Below are positions 22,618 to 33,112 of a stretch of DNA of 64,000 nucleotides, in pieces. The DNA lies in the NCBI GenBank assembly GCA_001414485.1, contig LLEY01000121.1, positions 1-64,000 of the forward strand, given 5' to 3'. Position numbers and translations under genes: made by a program. Position 1 is the first letter of the stretch, and each line of letters opens with the position of its first letter. A model generated the notes under the pieces. The model was not told where the DNA came from. It did no database searches and saw only the letters and a list, made by a program, of their open reading frames with translations. This DNA comes from Calycina herbarum (taxonomy: Eukaryota > Ascomycota > Leotiomycetes > Helotiales > Pezizellaceae).

Positions 22618-25075
22618 CTCGACCACTGGCACATCCTTTGACATGGAGAACGGCGTAAGAGTTGGATCCGAGTCCACCACAACCATACCAACCCAGGCAC
22701 ATAATTTGGTGGCATCGCCTGCGAGTGCCCTCAGTGCCGGCCCGGACGAACTGGAAGAGAGGTCGTATATGGAGGGTCTTGTCACAGCAGAGTTCACAGA
22801 CGACGACCAAGACATGTCGGATGGTGGTGCGGACTTGGCCATGGCGTTCTACCACCACCCAGACACGCACACGCATCAGTTGGACACTGAAATGCACCAG
22901 CTGGGTGCCGACATCACGGGCCCTGATACCCAATACCCAACCAACACCCTGCAACACCCAACGATCATTCTGAACGACGATGGTCATCCCGAGTCATACC
23001 AAAGCCAACCTCAGTACAACGAAGAGCCTCTCGAAGCTATTCCCGTCCCTACCATGGGGGGACTTAATGTACCAGGGGCACCGGGAAATTCCAACCTGCC
23101 AGCAGCCATGTCCGAGGTTTCTCAGCAGTTGCAGCATCTTCAGGATGGTTTAGACATTGTGGAAGTGGATATGTCGTTGAATCAGCAAGCGGGATCTTTT
23201 GCCAACAACAGTACTCCACCCCTTCTTCCCTTGTCCTCCACTTCTCATTTTCTCTCGCTGGTTCTCGCTCCTCAGTTGCCTGAATCCGTCTCACTAGCAG
23301 AGACTCCTACTGATTTAGCTGCCCCATCACCAGCCTTGGGTTCATCACATAATGAACTTCAATCTCATAATGAGCTACAGCCTATTGGTGGTGAGGGTAC
23401 AGCACAATCGGATGCAGCAACTACAGCTGGAAGCGTGGAGCCGCTAGATCCTTGGCCAGATGCTGACCATCATGAAGTGGAAGATCACCTTAATTTGAGC
23501 TCCGGAGACTTTCTTTATCATTGGCACACGGATGCCGTTCGCCGACCCGAACAATATAATAAACGCAGAGGTCCAAATTTGACTTCAGTCATCAAACACA
23601 GAAATAGTGCACACGAACCAGTACCACCAGTACGTCGATGTGATCTTCGAGGTGGAGAATGCGATTTTCAACGAATCAATTGGACCGAGCTTGGTGTGTT
23701 GAGACGAGAGGCCAAAGTAGTCCGGGCCCGTTTTTACCATAATTATACAAACCTGTCTAGTAGGCATCTACCATTTGTGAGTATCACAAACTCTTTGAGC
23801 AAAACTTTCATCTAACATTTTTAGCCACGAGAACAAGGCATGATGCCATTTGATTCCGAGAATTACTTCAAATTTCGACGAATGGATTTTGCTCGCCAGG
23901 TCCGGCTGTGCCATTTCCAACTCAGAAATGTCATGGCTTGTGCTTCACGTGGCCATGTATTCTATGCTGGCAAGTCAAAGGTGTTACAGTGGAATCCTTC
24001 GAGTGTTAATAAATCCACTCTTCCATCATCCGTGGCTATTGACTTGACAAATCCCACGGTTCAGCCATTTCATTCCCAAGCGGGTGACGGCATGCAAGTT
24101 TCCACGCTGACCACCGCTCACGATGTTCTTGTTGCTGGTGGCTTCGCTGGCGAGTATGCCTTGGTAAACTTAAGGGCACACAAAGATACCAAGCATACTG
24201 AAGGACTTGTTGTTATTGAAGATTCAAACGCCATTACAAACCATGTCCAGGTTCACACATTACGAGGCTCCTCCCTCCCTGTGGCAGCATTCTCATCCAA
24301 CGACAGCGGTTTCCGTATCTTGGATGTTAATACCAACAAATTCATTTCCGAAAAGAAGTATGAGGACGCTTTGAATTGTAGTGCAATTTCACCAGATCAA
24401 CGCCTTCGGGTATGTGTGGGAGATACGACTGATGTCTTGATTACCCATGCCGACACTGGAGAGATTCTTCAAAGACTGGACGGTCATCGTGATTATGGTT
24501 TTGCCTGCGACTGGGCAGACGACGGCTGGACAGTAGCGACAGGAAACCAAGACATGCAGGTCAAGATCTGGGACGCGAGAAATTGGTCTCGACCAGTTAC
24601 TTCGATTGCAGCAGAGATGGCTGGAGTACGGAAGCTGAAATTCTCTCCAGTCGGTTCCGGAAAGAAAGTTCTGGTTGCAGCAGAGCCAGCGGATATCATA
24701 AGCGTGATTGATGCTCAGACTTTCCAGACCAAGCAGACGCTTAATTTCTTTGGAGAAATTGGTGGCGTCGACTTCACGAATGATGGGCAGGACCTATTTG
24801 TGGCTATTTGCGATAATATGAGGGGAGGTATCATGCAATTCGAGCGCTGTGGTTTCGCTGGTGAAGCACAGCACCGGTGGAGACATGAACGAGATATGGC
24901 ATTGTCTCCACGACGGATGCATAGACATCCCGAAGAAGAGATGCCAAAAAAGTCGACTGGCTGGGACTGGATCTCTGACGAGGATGAAATTGTGAGTCAT
25001 CCAAAGTCCCGCGGAACGACTGCCCACCGACAGAGAAAGGCTGCCGGCTTGGGGATCACGATTGGACATTTCTAA
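22583..25075 (+). CDS. WD40-repeat protein with long disordered N-terminus
   Basis: Exons 22583-23776 and 23825-25075, donor GTGAGT and acceptor TTTAG, phase 0; 814 residues. Residues 1 to about 300 are disordered (Pro, Gln, His and Asp-rich) with acidic patches. A conserved module follows (RGPNLTSVIKHRNS; RRCDLRGGECDFQRINWTELGV), running over the splice into PFDSENYFKFRRMDF. The C-terminal half has WD-type blades, e.g. RLDGHRDYGFACDWADDGWTVATGNQD followed by QVKIWDAR. The layout matches the conserved fungal WD protein group represented by S. pombe SPBC2A9.03, whose function is not established. Likely nuclear or cytoplasmic scaffold; that is inference. The start codon is uncertain because of the upstream frames in the leader. 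Confidence 0.88.
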
Positions 25076-26774
25076 TTACATAACGAAGAGGGAGCATTGT
25101 ACAGCTTGAGCTCCTTCCCACACTACGACTGAGATACCCCTGGCTTGGGGTGGTCTCTTTCACTCACATACGAGATCATGATAAACTACATCGGCGCTCT
25201 TTTTTTCTTTTCTTGTTTGTTTTTTTCAATGATACCATGGGGATCTTATTATGGATGGAAGGGAGGAAACATTTTGGAGTCAACAGGCACTGGTATAAGG
25301 GCAAGGGACAGGAATCACATATGGGTCGGTTGCTATGTCGTCCTCATGCCCATTTGTTCTTCATGATGAAAGTTACATCTTTTCTCATTCGTTACAAATT
25401 TCGGATTGAATTGTGTTAGTTACGATTTTCTGAGGGGGGGTTCTTTCAAGGGGGTTTGCTTTTTCTCCGGTGGCATTTTCTGGCGTTTCATTGGCTGGGG
25501 CCCGGGCCTTTAGGCACTACTCGCTACTCGCTTCATTCTCTCGTTGAAATGACGAAAATGCCCTTTTTATGTGGTTGGGGAGTGTGGCACGATAGGGTGG
25601 TTCATGGTCATGGAATGATATTTATGGACTGCGTGGTGCATTTAAAGCTGGAATGCTGGATGGGAATGGGGAAAAGGGTGTGGGATGGGGCAACGGTGTA
25701 ACGATGCTACTTCTTATAGTGCTGAGGGTTCAAAGAGATATGCATACGATTCAGAATGCAATATGAAATGATTACCTCTATCTCTGTTTTTTGTTGTTGT
25801 GACGATGTGATGAACATGGTAAGCGTATAAGAGGTTGTTATTCTTCGTTCTCGAGGGAGGATGGGAAAGTAGATTCGCGATAGATATCAAGTGGCAGTCA
25901 ATACTATAGGTACGTGACTACCTATCCGACTTTCGTTTTTCCAAGTTTCTAGGGAATTGTTAAGTCTTCATCCGAAAGACTTGAACTATTTAATTATGTG
26001 TTTTGAGATAACCAAGTCTGATTGTCCCCAAAGCATTTGGCCAAAGTTTAACAGCGAGCTAGTTACTGCCGCATGTAATGTCCACCGCGAGGTAGGATTG
26101 CTGTACTAATCCACGGCGACAACAAAGTGCACCGAACATGATTTGTTCCTTCGTAGGTTTTTACCTTGCAAAAGGAGGTTGTATTTCCCCCCCTAAAGTA
26201 TCATTGCCACTTTATTCTTCTTCAGCTTATTGTTATTATTCACTGTGCTCCTACACATATTCACCAAGTGATATTTGGCCAAAATGGATGGGAGAACCAA
26301 ATTGATTGTAGTTGAAAGGGATTGAATCTCTGACTGAACAATTATTTTAAATAAAAAAATTTAAAGAAAATTAAGAATACTAGAGTAATTGAATTAAAGC
26401 ATTAGATTTCCTAAAATAAAATAAAAGGGAGAATCATACTTCTAATTGTTAAGACTTTTGGAATGATAGACTTTTGGAATGATAGACTTTTGGAATGATA
26501 GACTTTTGGAATGATAGACTTTTGGAATGATAGACTTTTGGAATGATAGACTTTTGGAATGATAAGTTTTTTTTAAAAAAATTTCAGGTGAAACCCTGAG
26601 CTATGGTGTGCTAGCAACTCAGAATATTGAAACTCATTACTTGAAGAGTGATATTTTGTTAAGACGGTAAGCGTATGTGAGGACTCGTATCTTTAAGAGA
26701 CTGAGACTCCAAAGATAGCACCTTCTAACCGCGTAAATGAACCGGAATAAACAGTTACTAGTGAAGTAGGAAGA
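25076..26774. other. Intergenic with a tandem repeat
   Basis: 3' flank of the WD40 gene (GT-rich, many G runs) and then AT-rich sequence from about 26300 with the 16-base tandem array listed separately. No gene seen. Confidence 0.45.
26453..26564 (+). repeat. Tandem repeat, seven exact 16-base units
   Basis: The unit GACTTTTGGAATGATA occurs seven times head to tail without a mismatch. It lies in AT-rich DNA and is followed by a T/A-rich run. Exact identity of all copies suggests recent expansion by slippage or unequal crossing-over. Confidence 0.95.
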
Positions 26775-27851
26775 CTAAAGCCCATCCAATAGATAAGAAA
26801 GGAAATACAAATCGAAAAGTGATTGGTCGCTCTCTGCCGACATAGCCTCTGCAATCATTGCACAATTCTTGCCCGAAAACCTTGTTACTGCTGATGATGG
26901 TGTTCTCTCTAGAAAGGGGCCTTCGTAGATGCTGTCAAGATACTGTGCTTGGATGTCTTCATTTTCCGATCGATAGTTTGCAAAGAGGCTCGAAGACATG
27001 GGATGGGGTAGCTTTGAAACGTACACCATAGCCACTCTAGATCAACTCGGCGTAGTATCCGAGAAGTCTTTGTGGGGGACTCATAAGCGAAAGCGATCCA
27101 GGGGCTCCTTTGATGTAGACTACTCTCCCGGGTACTTATTTCCATTTCTAGACATTCCAATTAGCAAAAAGTGTGATGACGGTAAGATGATATTCTAACC
27201 TTCATGGTCGTCATCAATCTTGGGTTTTTGTGTACTGTCGGACTCAGGTGTATCCATGATGTAGACCTGGTTTGGCAGTGGAGCCATCATTTCACTTTCA
27301 GTCGCTGGTAGCTGTTGAGATCTAGATTCATCCATGGGATGTCGTTGTTCCAATCTAGGTGGAGTTCTCACAACCATGCCCTCGGGCGTAGGTGGATTTA
27401 CTATTTAATTATTAGAACATGAACCGTAAAATTCCGGAAACAGCTTGCTTGATAACTTACTGAAATCCAGCTGATTCAGGTCCGATATCGAAGATCGTGA
27501 GGCCAATTTTTTCAATTTGACTTCTGAAATGACAGTCCCCTGCCAAATCACCTCACTTTCTTTGCCCTCGTTCTCGCGTTTTCATTTCCGCTGGAGGGCG
27601 TAGTCTGATTCTTCTTTTGAGAGATATTTTCTTGAGCCCCAGTTTTTGAGACGGTTTGTGTATTGCATTTTCCTGTTGATTTTGAGATTAGGCGACGTAC
27701 AGCAAGGAAAAGCCCTTGGTGTGAAGACTTACGATGCAATGAAGTTGTGATTCTTTTCCATGTGTTCCATTATCTCTCGGAGGGTGGTGGAGAGGTAGAG
27801 TGATTGGATGAGAGGCTTGTGAGTCTCCCAGTCGCTTTCAGAAGGGGCCAT
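26775..27851 (-). pseudogene. Clr5-domain protein gene with an in-frame TGA
   Basis: Exon 1 is 27851-27733 and encodes the Clr5 start (MAPSESDWETHKPLIQSLYL, then REIMEHMEKNHNFIAS). A GTAAGT intron leads to exon 2, 27672-27461, which continues the domain (KMQYTNRLKNWGSRKYL). TGA at 27584-27582 interrupts it, and the same frame goes on with KRENEGKESEVIWQG, the expected end of the domain. Exon 3 (about 27400 to 27200) is Pro/Ser-rich. The last part (ANYRSENEDIQAQYLDSIYE and onward to 26775) is open and looks coding, but it sits in a frame I could not join by a normal splice. Clr5 domains occur at the N-terminus of many fungal proteins and were named from an S. pombe silencing factor. Intron sites are intact, so decay is recent. 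Confidence 0.65.
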
Positions 27852-28303
27852 GGCTGCTGAGAGTGGAACTTAGAAACACCGCGGTTCAGAATTGAAGATT
27901 GGAAGGAGGGGTTGAGACGAAGAAAGAATTGAAAAAAGCTCAGGTTGTTTTCAGACGAGGTGGGAGGTGCAAAGAGGAAGGCGCCCAATGCCATCTGTGA
28001 TCATGGATTATACCTCTTGGCATACTTGCTAACTGCATGGTGGGAGACGGTTTTATTGGATGCTGCGAGAATTGCTTGCATACAATTCACAATTTCCGCC
28101 TCCATACTTGTAAAACATCAGTGTGTTTGAACTGATTGGGCTTTGACAAAATTTTGCCCCACCTTTTTGTTGGGTGTGCTGTGTTACCATCCTGTATGAC
28201 CAGGCAAGGAAACACAACAACGTTTCTAGGAGAAGCATCACAACTCCTAATATCTGTAGATAGCTTTTGTGTTCCTTCAATTGAGAAACCACGAAATTTT
28301 CCC
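27852..28303. other. Short intergenic, nothing recognised
   Basis: Between the start of the Clr5 gene and the stop of the Zn2Cys6 gene, both on the minus strand. No coding signal; it should hold the promoter of the Clr5 gene. Confidence 0.4.
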
Positions 28304-29763
28304 TCAGTCAGGACACAAGTCGGCAAGCAACCCAGAAGTGATAATCGTCTCGTTGATTTCATTCAACTCTTCATTCAATGCATTCGCGCGAGTCTTGACA
28401 TCGCTAGCCGTTTTGAGAGAGATGGCAGCTGGATCGTTCCAATCCGTCGTAGGATCCGTCGGTTCTTTAGAGTCAAAAAGCTGAATTTTTGTTGCCAAAT
28501 CCTTTGCGTGGTTGTATAGCTTCTTGGAGTATGCCAAAAACATGACCATGTACATTGGAGCCAGGACCGAGGGGGGAGGACTGAATCCACCAATCTTGAG
28601 CACTGGGATCTTTAGATTTGCAGCTGCTTGGGCGGGTGTTTTTGCGACCCCCTTTTCACGGACACAGATCGCGATATGTTTCAAGAACTGCTCCCAAATG
28701 TTTATAAGACGCAAGTGACAAGACAGCATTAGGAGTATAGACGAATGATCGAGTCTAGATGCTCGAGGTGTAATGCGGTTGTCAGACCTAGAGGTCTCTC
28801 GGGAATTGCAATCATTTGTTGCTATCGCGTCCATCCTTGCGCTATGTGAAGTGTTCGAGGTACCGGTATTTTGGCCTGACGCAGACTCGATGAACGTTTC
28901 CATAAATGGAGGGTAGATGTCAATGAGTTCTTGGTTTGAACTGAACATATCCTCGAGACTGAAATCGGAATGGTCTTTGTTTTTCATTTGAGCTTCCTGG
29001 TCGTTGGACAGACTCTCGTGTATTGATTGGGGAGGCATCTTTTCCCCCACGGCGAAAAGACTAACACTTAACTCGGAGAGACGTCGAATCAGGGTGCTTG
29101 GTGCTTGAAGAAGTGTCTTCAGCTCCGGATCCCAAGAGGGCTTGGGCTGGCCGTCTAGAGTCCATAAACTGTGTGACGCTTCATCATTGCCATGGCCAAA
29201 GGTGCGACTCTGTCTTGTGAGGTCCGGAGGTTGAACCGGGTCATACCTTTCTTGAGATTGGCAGTGTGGAATCTCAGGTACCATTTGATCAAAGTTCAGA
29301 AATGAACTTTCGTTGTTCATCTCGAGGTCCCCAAATGCAAAATCGGCACAGGGGTATTGGCCTGATACAGTTGAGTCCCAGGGTGTAGAAGCATCATCTA
29401 CCCATGATTCTCCGTTGCCGATGAAGGAAACCGAGGAGTTTATAGGGGTATCATTTTCTATAGTTATATAAGCGTTGTAAACCGCATTATGAGGAAAATA
29501 GTACCTGCTTGTGGGGCTACCTCAGTAGTTCTCCTTCTTTTGACACCCCTGGTTGTTGATGTATATATACTATGTTCAAATTGGTTGATTGAAGCCTCAG
29601 ACTCGGAAGCATTTCCTTTCCTCTGTCGGAAAGGACTGAATGCGCAAGGTACTCTTGCCTTGGAACATCTTTGGCAGGAGCTTTCATCGGGTTGTTTTGG
29701 GCACCGAAGTTTGTGGGAGTGACACCGATCGCACGCCGAACGCAGTCGAATTTCATCAACCAT
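28304..29763 (-). CDS. Zn2Cys6 transcription factor (AflR-like layout)
   Basis: Exons 29763-29505 and 29457-28304; the 47-base intron has donor GTACTA and acceptor CTATAG, phase 1; 470 residues. The finger is at the extreme N-terminus: C11, C14, C21, C30, C33, C40 ([13 protein letters not shown]). A basic stretch GVKRRR follows near residue 80. The rest is acidic and Ser-rich, with a conserved-looking C-terminal segment [21 protein letters not shown] that resembles the C-terminal region of AflR-type regulators of secondary-metabolite clusters. I see no polyketide synthase, NRPS or other core enzyme within the window, so a cluster role has no local support. The Clr5 gene downstream on the same strand is separated by about 450 bases. 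Confidence 0.85.
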
Positions 29764-30871
29764 ATCTGCCGGTCTATCGAGCAAGATAAATAAAGTCAAC
29801 TGCTCTGGAGAAGTCCTCTGGAGCTCTCCAATGGAGTATCATACAAGACAATAATCAGATAAGAGCACAATGTTGAGCGGGTGGAAGATAGGAGGGGAAC
29901 AGGCACGACTACTTCCACTTCGGCACTCCAGACGCCGAATTGAGGCACAGGACCGGGGCTCCACCCAAAAGAAATACTAGGCCACTTTTAGGATCAAACG
30001 AGGTCTCAAAAAGATAAGAAAAATTTAAATAAACTCTAGAGAAGATGATTCAACTTCTGTCAAATCATGGGAGGATTCGACAGGTCGTCGTGGTTGTGAT
30101 TGCAATTTCCAGGTGGACCGCAAATCGGCGCGAATTCGTCTCACTCGTAGGTAGAGTTCGGCGTTCAACTCTCTGCGGAGACTTCCTGAAAACTCGTCGC
30201 GTTTCCTCCTACGGATCTTCGAACTCCAGTAACCTCGAAGATTCTTGCAGAGCTGTATGTCACTGGCTTGTTTCGAGACGCCAGGCCAAGTCTAGAGGCC
30301 ATTGCTTCCTGGGACATTGACTGCTATTGAAGACGACTGCTAGGTATAAGGACTTGAGAGGGTATGAAAAACTGTTCATTTATTAAGGTGGTCAAATTAC
30401 CAATAACTCGTATCTCTGGACCTTACCACCTCGCCCCCAACCCTTATCTTATATCGCCAAAGATCACATGGGACTTGCAGAGTTGATGTAAATGGAGATG
30501 CCGTTCTTACGGATACAAATGCTAGTGTCGCTTAATTCTCAAAACAATCATTCATTTGATCCGCATTTGAGAGAGCGAGTCGCATAGTGGTTTTTGCGTG
30601 GTGAGGGCACAGCGGCCAGGTTATCCAACGTTGTAAGTAACTATTCCGAAAGGGTACATGCATAGGAGGCCTTTCGTGCTGTGCCTCCTCTCTGCCAAAG
30701 TCTTGTACTTGATACGGAGAGAGAAGGCGGGAAAGACGGAGAAGAGCTTCCCTGATAGGCAGAGAAAGCTGGGGCCGTGGTCAATGGACCGGTCAGGGTG
30801 ATGGAGGTCACTGGAGATACAAGTATAAGAAGAGGAAAATCCCGTTCCCAGCTGGCTATGGCTATGATAAG
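29764..30871. other. Intergenic between divergent genes
   Basis: Upstream regions of the Zn2Cys6 gene (minus) and the carboxylesterase (plus). A 91-codon frame at 30045-30320 has no family features and I leave it out. A TATA-like TATAAGAAGAG lies near 30822, about 50 bases before the esterase ATG. Confidence 0.4.
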
Positions 30872-32488
30872 ATGAAGTTCGCCATCTTGTCCCTCCTCAC
30901 GCTAGCGAGCAATGCCGTCCTTGGCCTTGGCCTTGAGCCCAATTGCTCCAGCTCCAGCTCACGCTCTGCAAATCTCACCGTCCAAACGTCGACGGGCACT
31001 TACACCGGCCTCATCGACCCCCAATTTCCACAGACGCGCCAATTCCGGGCGATCCCGTTCGCAGAGCCGCCGGTGCTCTCCTCTCGCTTTCTGCCGCCAG
31101 AGAAGCTTAAGTCTTCGTCTTCGGAGCATCACTACGCGACGAACTTCCCACCGTCATGCCCACAGTTCGTGACGGCAGTCGAGTCCATCTACAGCCTCAA
31201 CCTGACCCATGGCAACCTGATTTACAATGGAAATCAGAAGGACGATTCGGGGCTAGTAGCCGTCACCTCGTCTGAGGACTGCCTGTACTTGGCCATCTGG
31301 ACGCCGACGGTGGTGCCGGCTGAAAAGCTCCCCGTGCTCTTCTTCATGACCGGCGGCGGCAACATCCTCGGAGGCGTCGATATCTCGTGGCAGTACGGGA
31401 CACCGTGGGTGGAGCGGTCGCAAACGCACATTATCGTCACCATCAACTACCGCCTCAGCATCTTGGGCTTCCCCAATGCGCGCGGTCTGGTCAACGGCAC
31501 GCAGAACCTCGGCCTGCTCGACCAGCGGGCCGCCCTGGAATGGGTTCGCGACAACATCGCCGCCTTCGGAGGCGACCCGGCCCGAATAATGATGTGGGGC
31601 CAGTCGGCCGGCGCCCTCGATGCCGATGCGCATTCGTACGCCTTCTATCAGGATCCCATTGCGGAGAGCTACTTCATGCAATCGGGCACCGTCCTCTCGG
31701 TCAACGTCCCGCAGGATCCCTCGCATTCCAACTTTAGCTTCGTGGCCCGGCAGTTCGGGTGCGAGTTCTGCGACGACGACGATGGTGCCGCCGAGCTCGA
31801 CTGTATGCGCCGCGTACCCTTCGCGCTGCTGGAGAACTTCATCGGACAGCACGGCGATGCGGGCACCACGCCCCGACTGATCTTCCAGTTCGTCCACGAC
31901 AATATCATCGCCTTCGATAACTACACCGCCCGCGCCGAGGCCGGCTTGGTCGCACGCGTGCCCGCCCTCATCTCCAATTGCGCCAACGAGGAATCCTCGC
32001 TAGTCTCGTGGCCGGTGGCCAACCTGACCGAAGGCCCATACCAACCAACAGTCACCGCCCTCGACATCGCCAGAGGCGTGTGTCCAACATACAGCACAAC
32101 CGTCTCCCGGAACCGACTGGGCGTGCCCGTCTTCCGCTTCCAGTATGCCGGCACCTTTCCCAATCTAAACGTGTACGACTGGCTCGGGGCATACCATGCT
32201 AGCGATCTGCCCATAGTCTTTGGGACCTATCATGACCTAGACATCATCGCGAATACCACCGACTTTGAAGTCCAGGTTAGCCTGGCCTACCAGGACTACG
32301 TCATGGCCTTTGCTTCGGATCCGTATAATGGCCCCCAGAAGATTGGCTGGCAGCCCATGGTTACCACGGATCCAAATGGTGGAGATCTTGTCCGGTTTGG
32401 TGCGGAGGGGATTGTGGTGCAGCATGTTGATGGCGTTGAGGTAGATGGTGTGTGTCAGGGGCTGGGGACGTATAATCCGTTCCCGTGA
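30872..32488 (+). CDS. Secreted type-B carboxylesterase/lipase, GC-rich
   Basis: A single-exon 538-residue protein with a signal peptide (MKFAILSLLTLASNAVLG). It is an alpha/beta hydrolase of the cholinesterase-like family: SSEDCLYLAIWTP, an oxyanion-hole segment TGGGNILGG, the nucleophile elbow WGQSAGA with S245, an acid candidate E373 or E374 (NCANEESS), and H442 (GAYHASDLP). The elbow has Gln where Glu is usual and Ala instead of the second Gly; both variants occur in secreted fungal esterases. Many N-X-S/T sites suggest glycosylation. It should hydrolyse ester substrates outside the cell. The coding sequence is much richer in G and C than its neighbours (37 of 60 bases in 31441-31500, C/G favoured at third positions) and has no introns, which suggests different origin. 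Confidence 0.92.
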   Translation: MKFAILSLLTLASNAVLGLGLEPNCSSSSSRSANLTVQTSTGTYTGLIDPQFPQTRQFRAIPFAEPPVLSSRFLPPEKLKSSSSEHHYATNFPPSCPQFVTAVESIYSLNLTHGNLIYNGNQKDDSGLVAVTSSEDCLYLAIWTPTVVPAEKLPVLFFMTGGGNILGGVDISWQYGTPWVERSQTHIIVTINYRLSILGFPNARGLVNGTQNLGLLDQRAALEWVRDNIAAFGGDPARIMMWGQSAGALDADAHSYAFYQDPIAESYFMQSGTVLSVNVPQDPSHSNFSFVARQFGCEFCDDDDGAAELDCMRRVPFALLENFIGQHGDAGTTPRLIFQFVHDNIIAFDNYTARAEAGLVARVPALISNCANEESSLVSWPVANLTEGPYQPTVTALDIARGVCPTYSTTVSRNRLGVPVFRFQYAGTFPNLNVYDWLGAYHASDLPIVFGTYHDLDIIANTTDFEVQVSLAYQDYVMAFASDPYNGPQKIGWQPMVTTDPNGGDLVRFGAEGIVVQHVDGVEVDGVCQGLGTYNPFP

Positions 32489-33112
32489 GAGGTGGGTGGT
32501 GAGCTGAATGATATTTGTCTTGATCAAGAAAATGAGATAATAGCGTAAAAAGAAGTTATCCATTTTTCTATTTAACGACGTATCTAGTCCCTCCTAGTGA
32601 GATTAACCCCTGATGTTCTCGCTAAGAACTGTCCAAAATCTTGGCTAAAAGTTTATCCAACCTCGATGTCGAGGGACGAAGTTGAGGAAGGAGCGACCTC
32701 GAGTATATAGTTTATAAGTAATTTAGATAATTTTAAGTATAAAAGATACTTTAGAGAGTACTCTATTAATATATATAAAAAAAGTAATTTATTAGGGCTA
32801 GGGTTAGGGTTAGGAATAGGGTTAGGGTGGGCGTGGATTTGGGTGCACTGGAATTTGGTTTGAGGTTAGGGGCTAGGCCCGATTAGGAATAGCCAAAGGC
32901 CTTAGCGCGGGACACGCGATGACTGGCACTTTTCCCGCCTGAAGGCGGGGAAATAACCAAAAGTTGTCCCCTGCTGACAAACTTCTTGCACGTGTGACTC
33001 CTAGCGCTAATACATTGGACTCCAGCGACAACGAGCCCTTCTCTGGATGGACTTTAGACGATCGAGAGCTTCTTTGAAAAGCCTGAGCTGATCCTGTTTC
33101 GTCGAGGAAAAT
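32489..33112. other. Intergenic with telomere-like repeats
   Basis: AT-rich stretch at about 32700-32790, then the interstitial telomeric repeat, then the promoter of the kinase gene. Composition changes abruptly from the GC-rich esterase. No gene seen. Confidence 0.5.
32791..32831 (+). repeat. Interstitial telomere-like (TTAGGG) repeats
   Basis: Degenerate TTAGGG units: TTAGGG, then CTAGGG, GTTAGGG, GTTAGG, AATAGGG and GTTAGGG. TTAGGG is the telomere unit of filamentous ascomycetes. The array is too short and too degenerate to be a working telomere. It lies 300 bases after the GC-rich esterase gene. Confidence 0.85.

Noticed and set aside
30045..30320. 91-codon frame between divergent genes
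   Set aside because: No domain, no coding bias visible and it lies in promoter sequence of two genes.
28304..32488. A secondary-metabolite gene cluster around the AflR-like regulator and the esterase
   Set aside because: No core synthase, tailoring oxidases or transporter lies nearby, and the esterase has a different composition.
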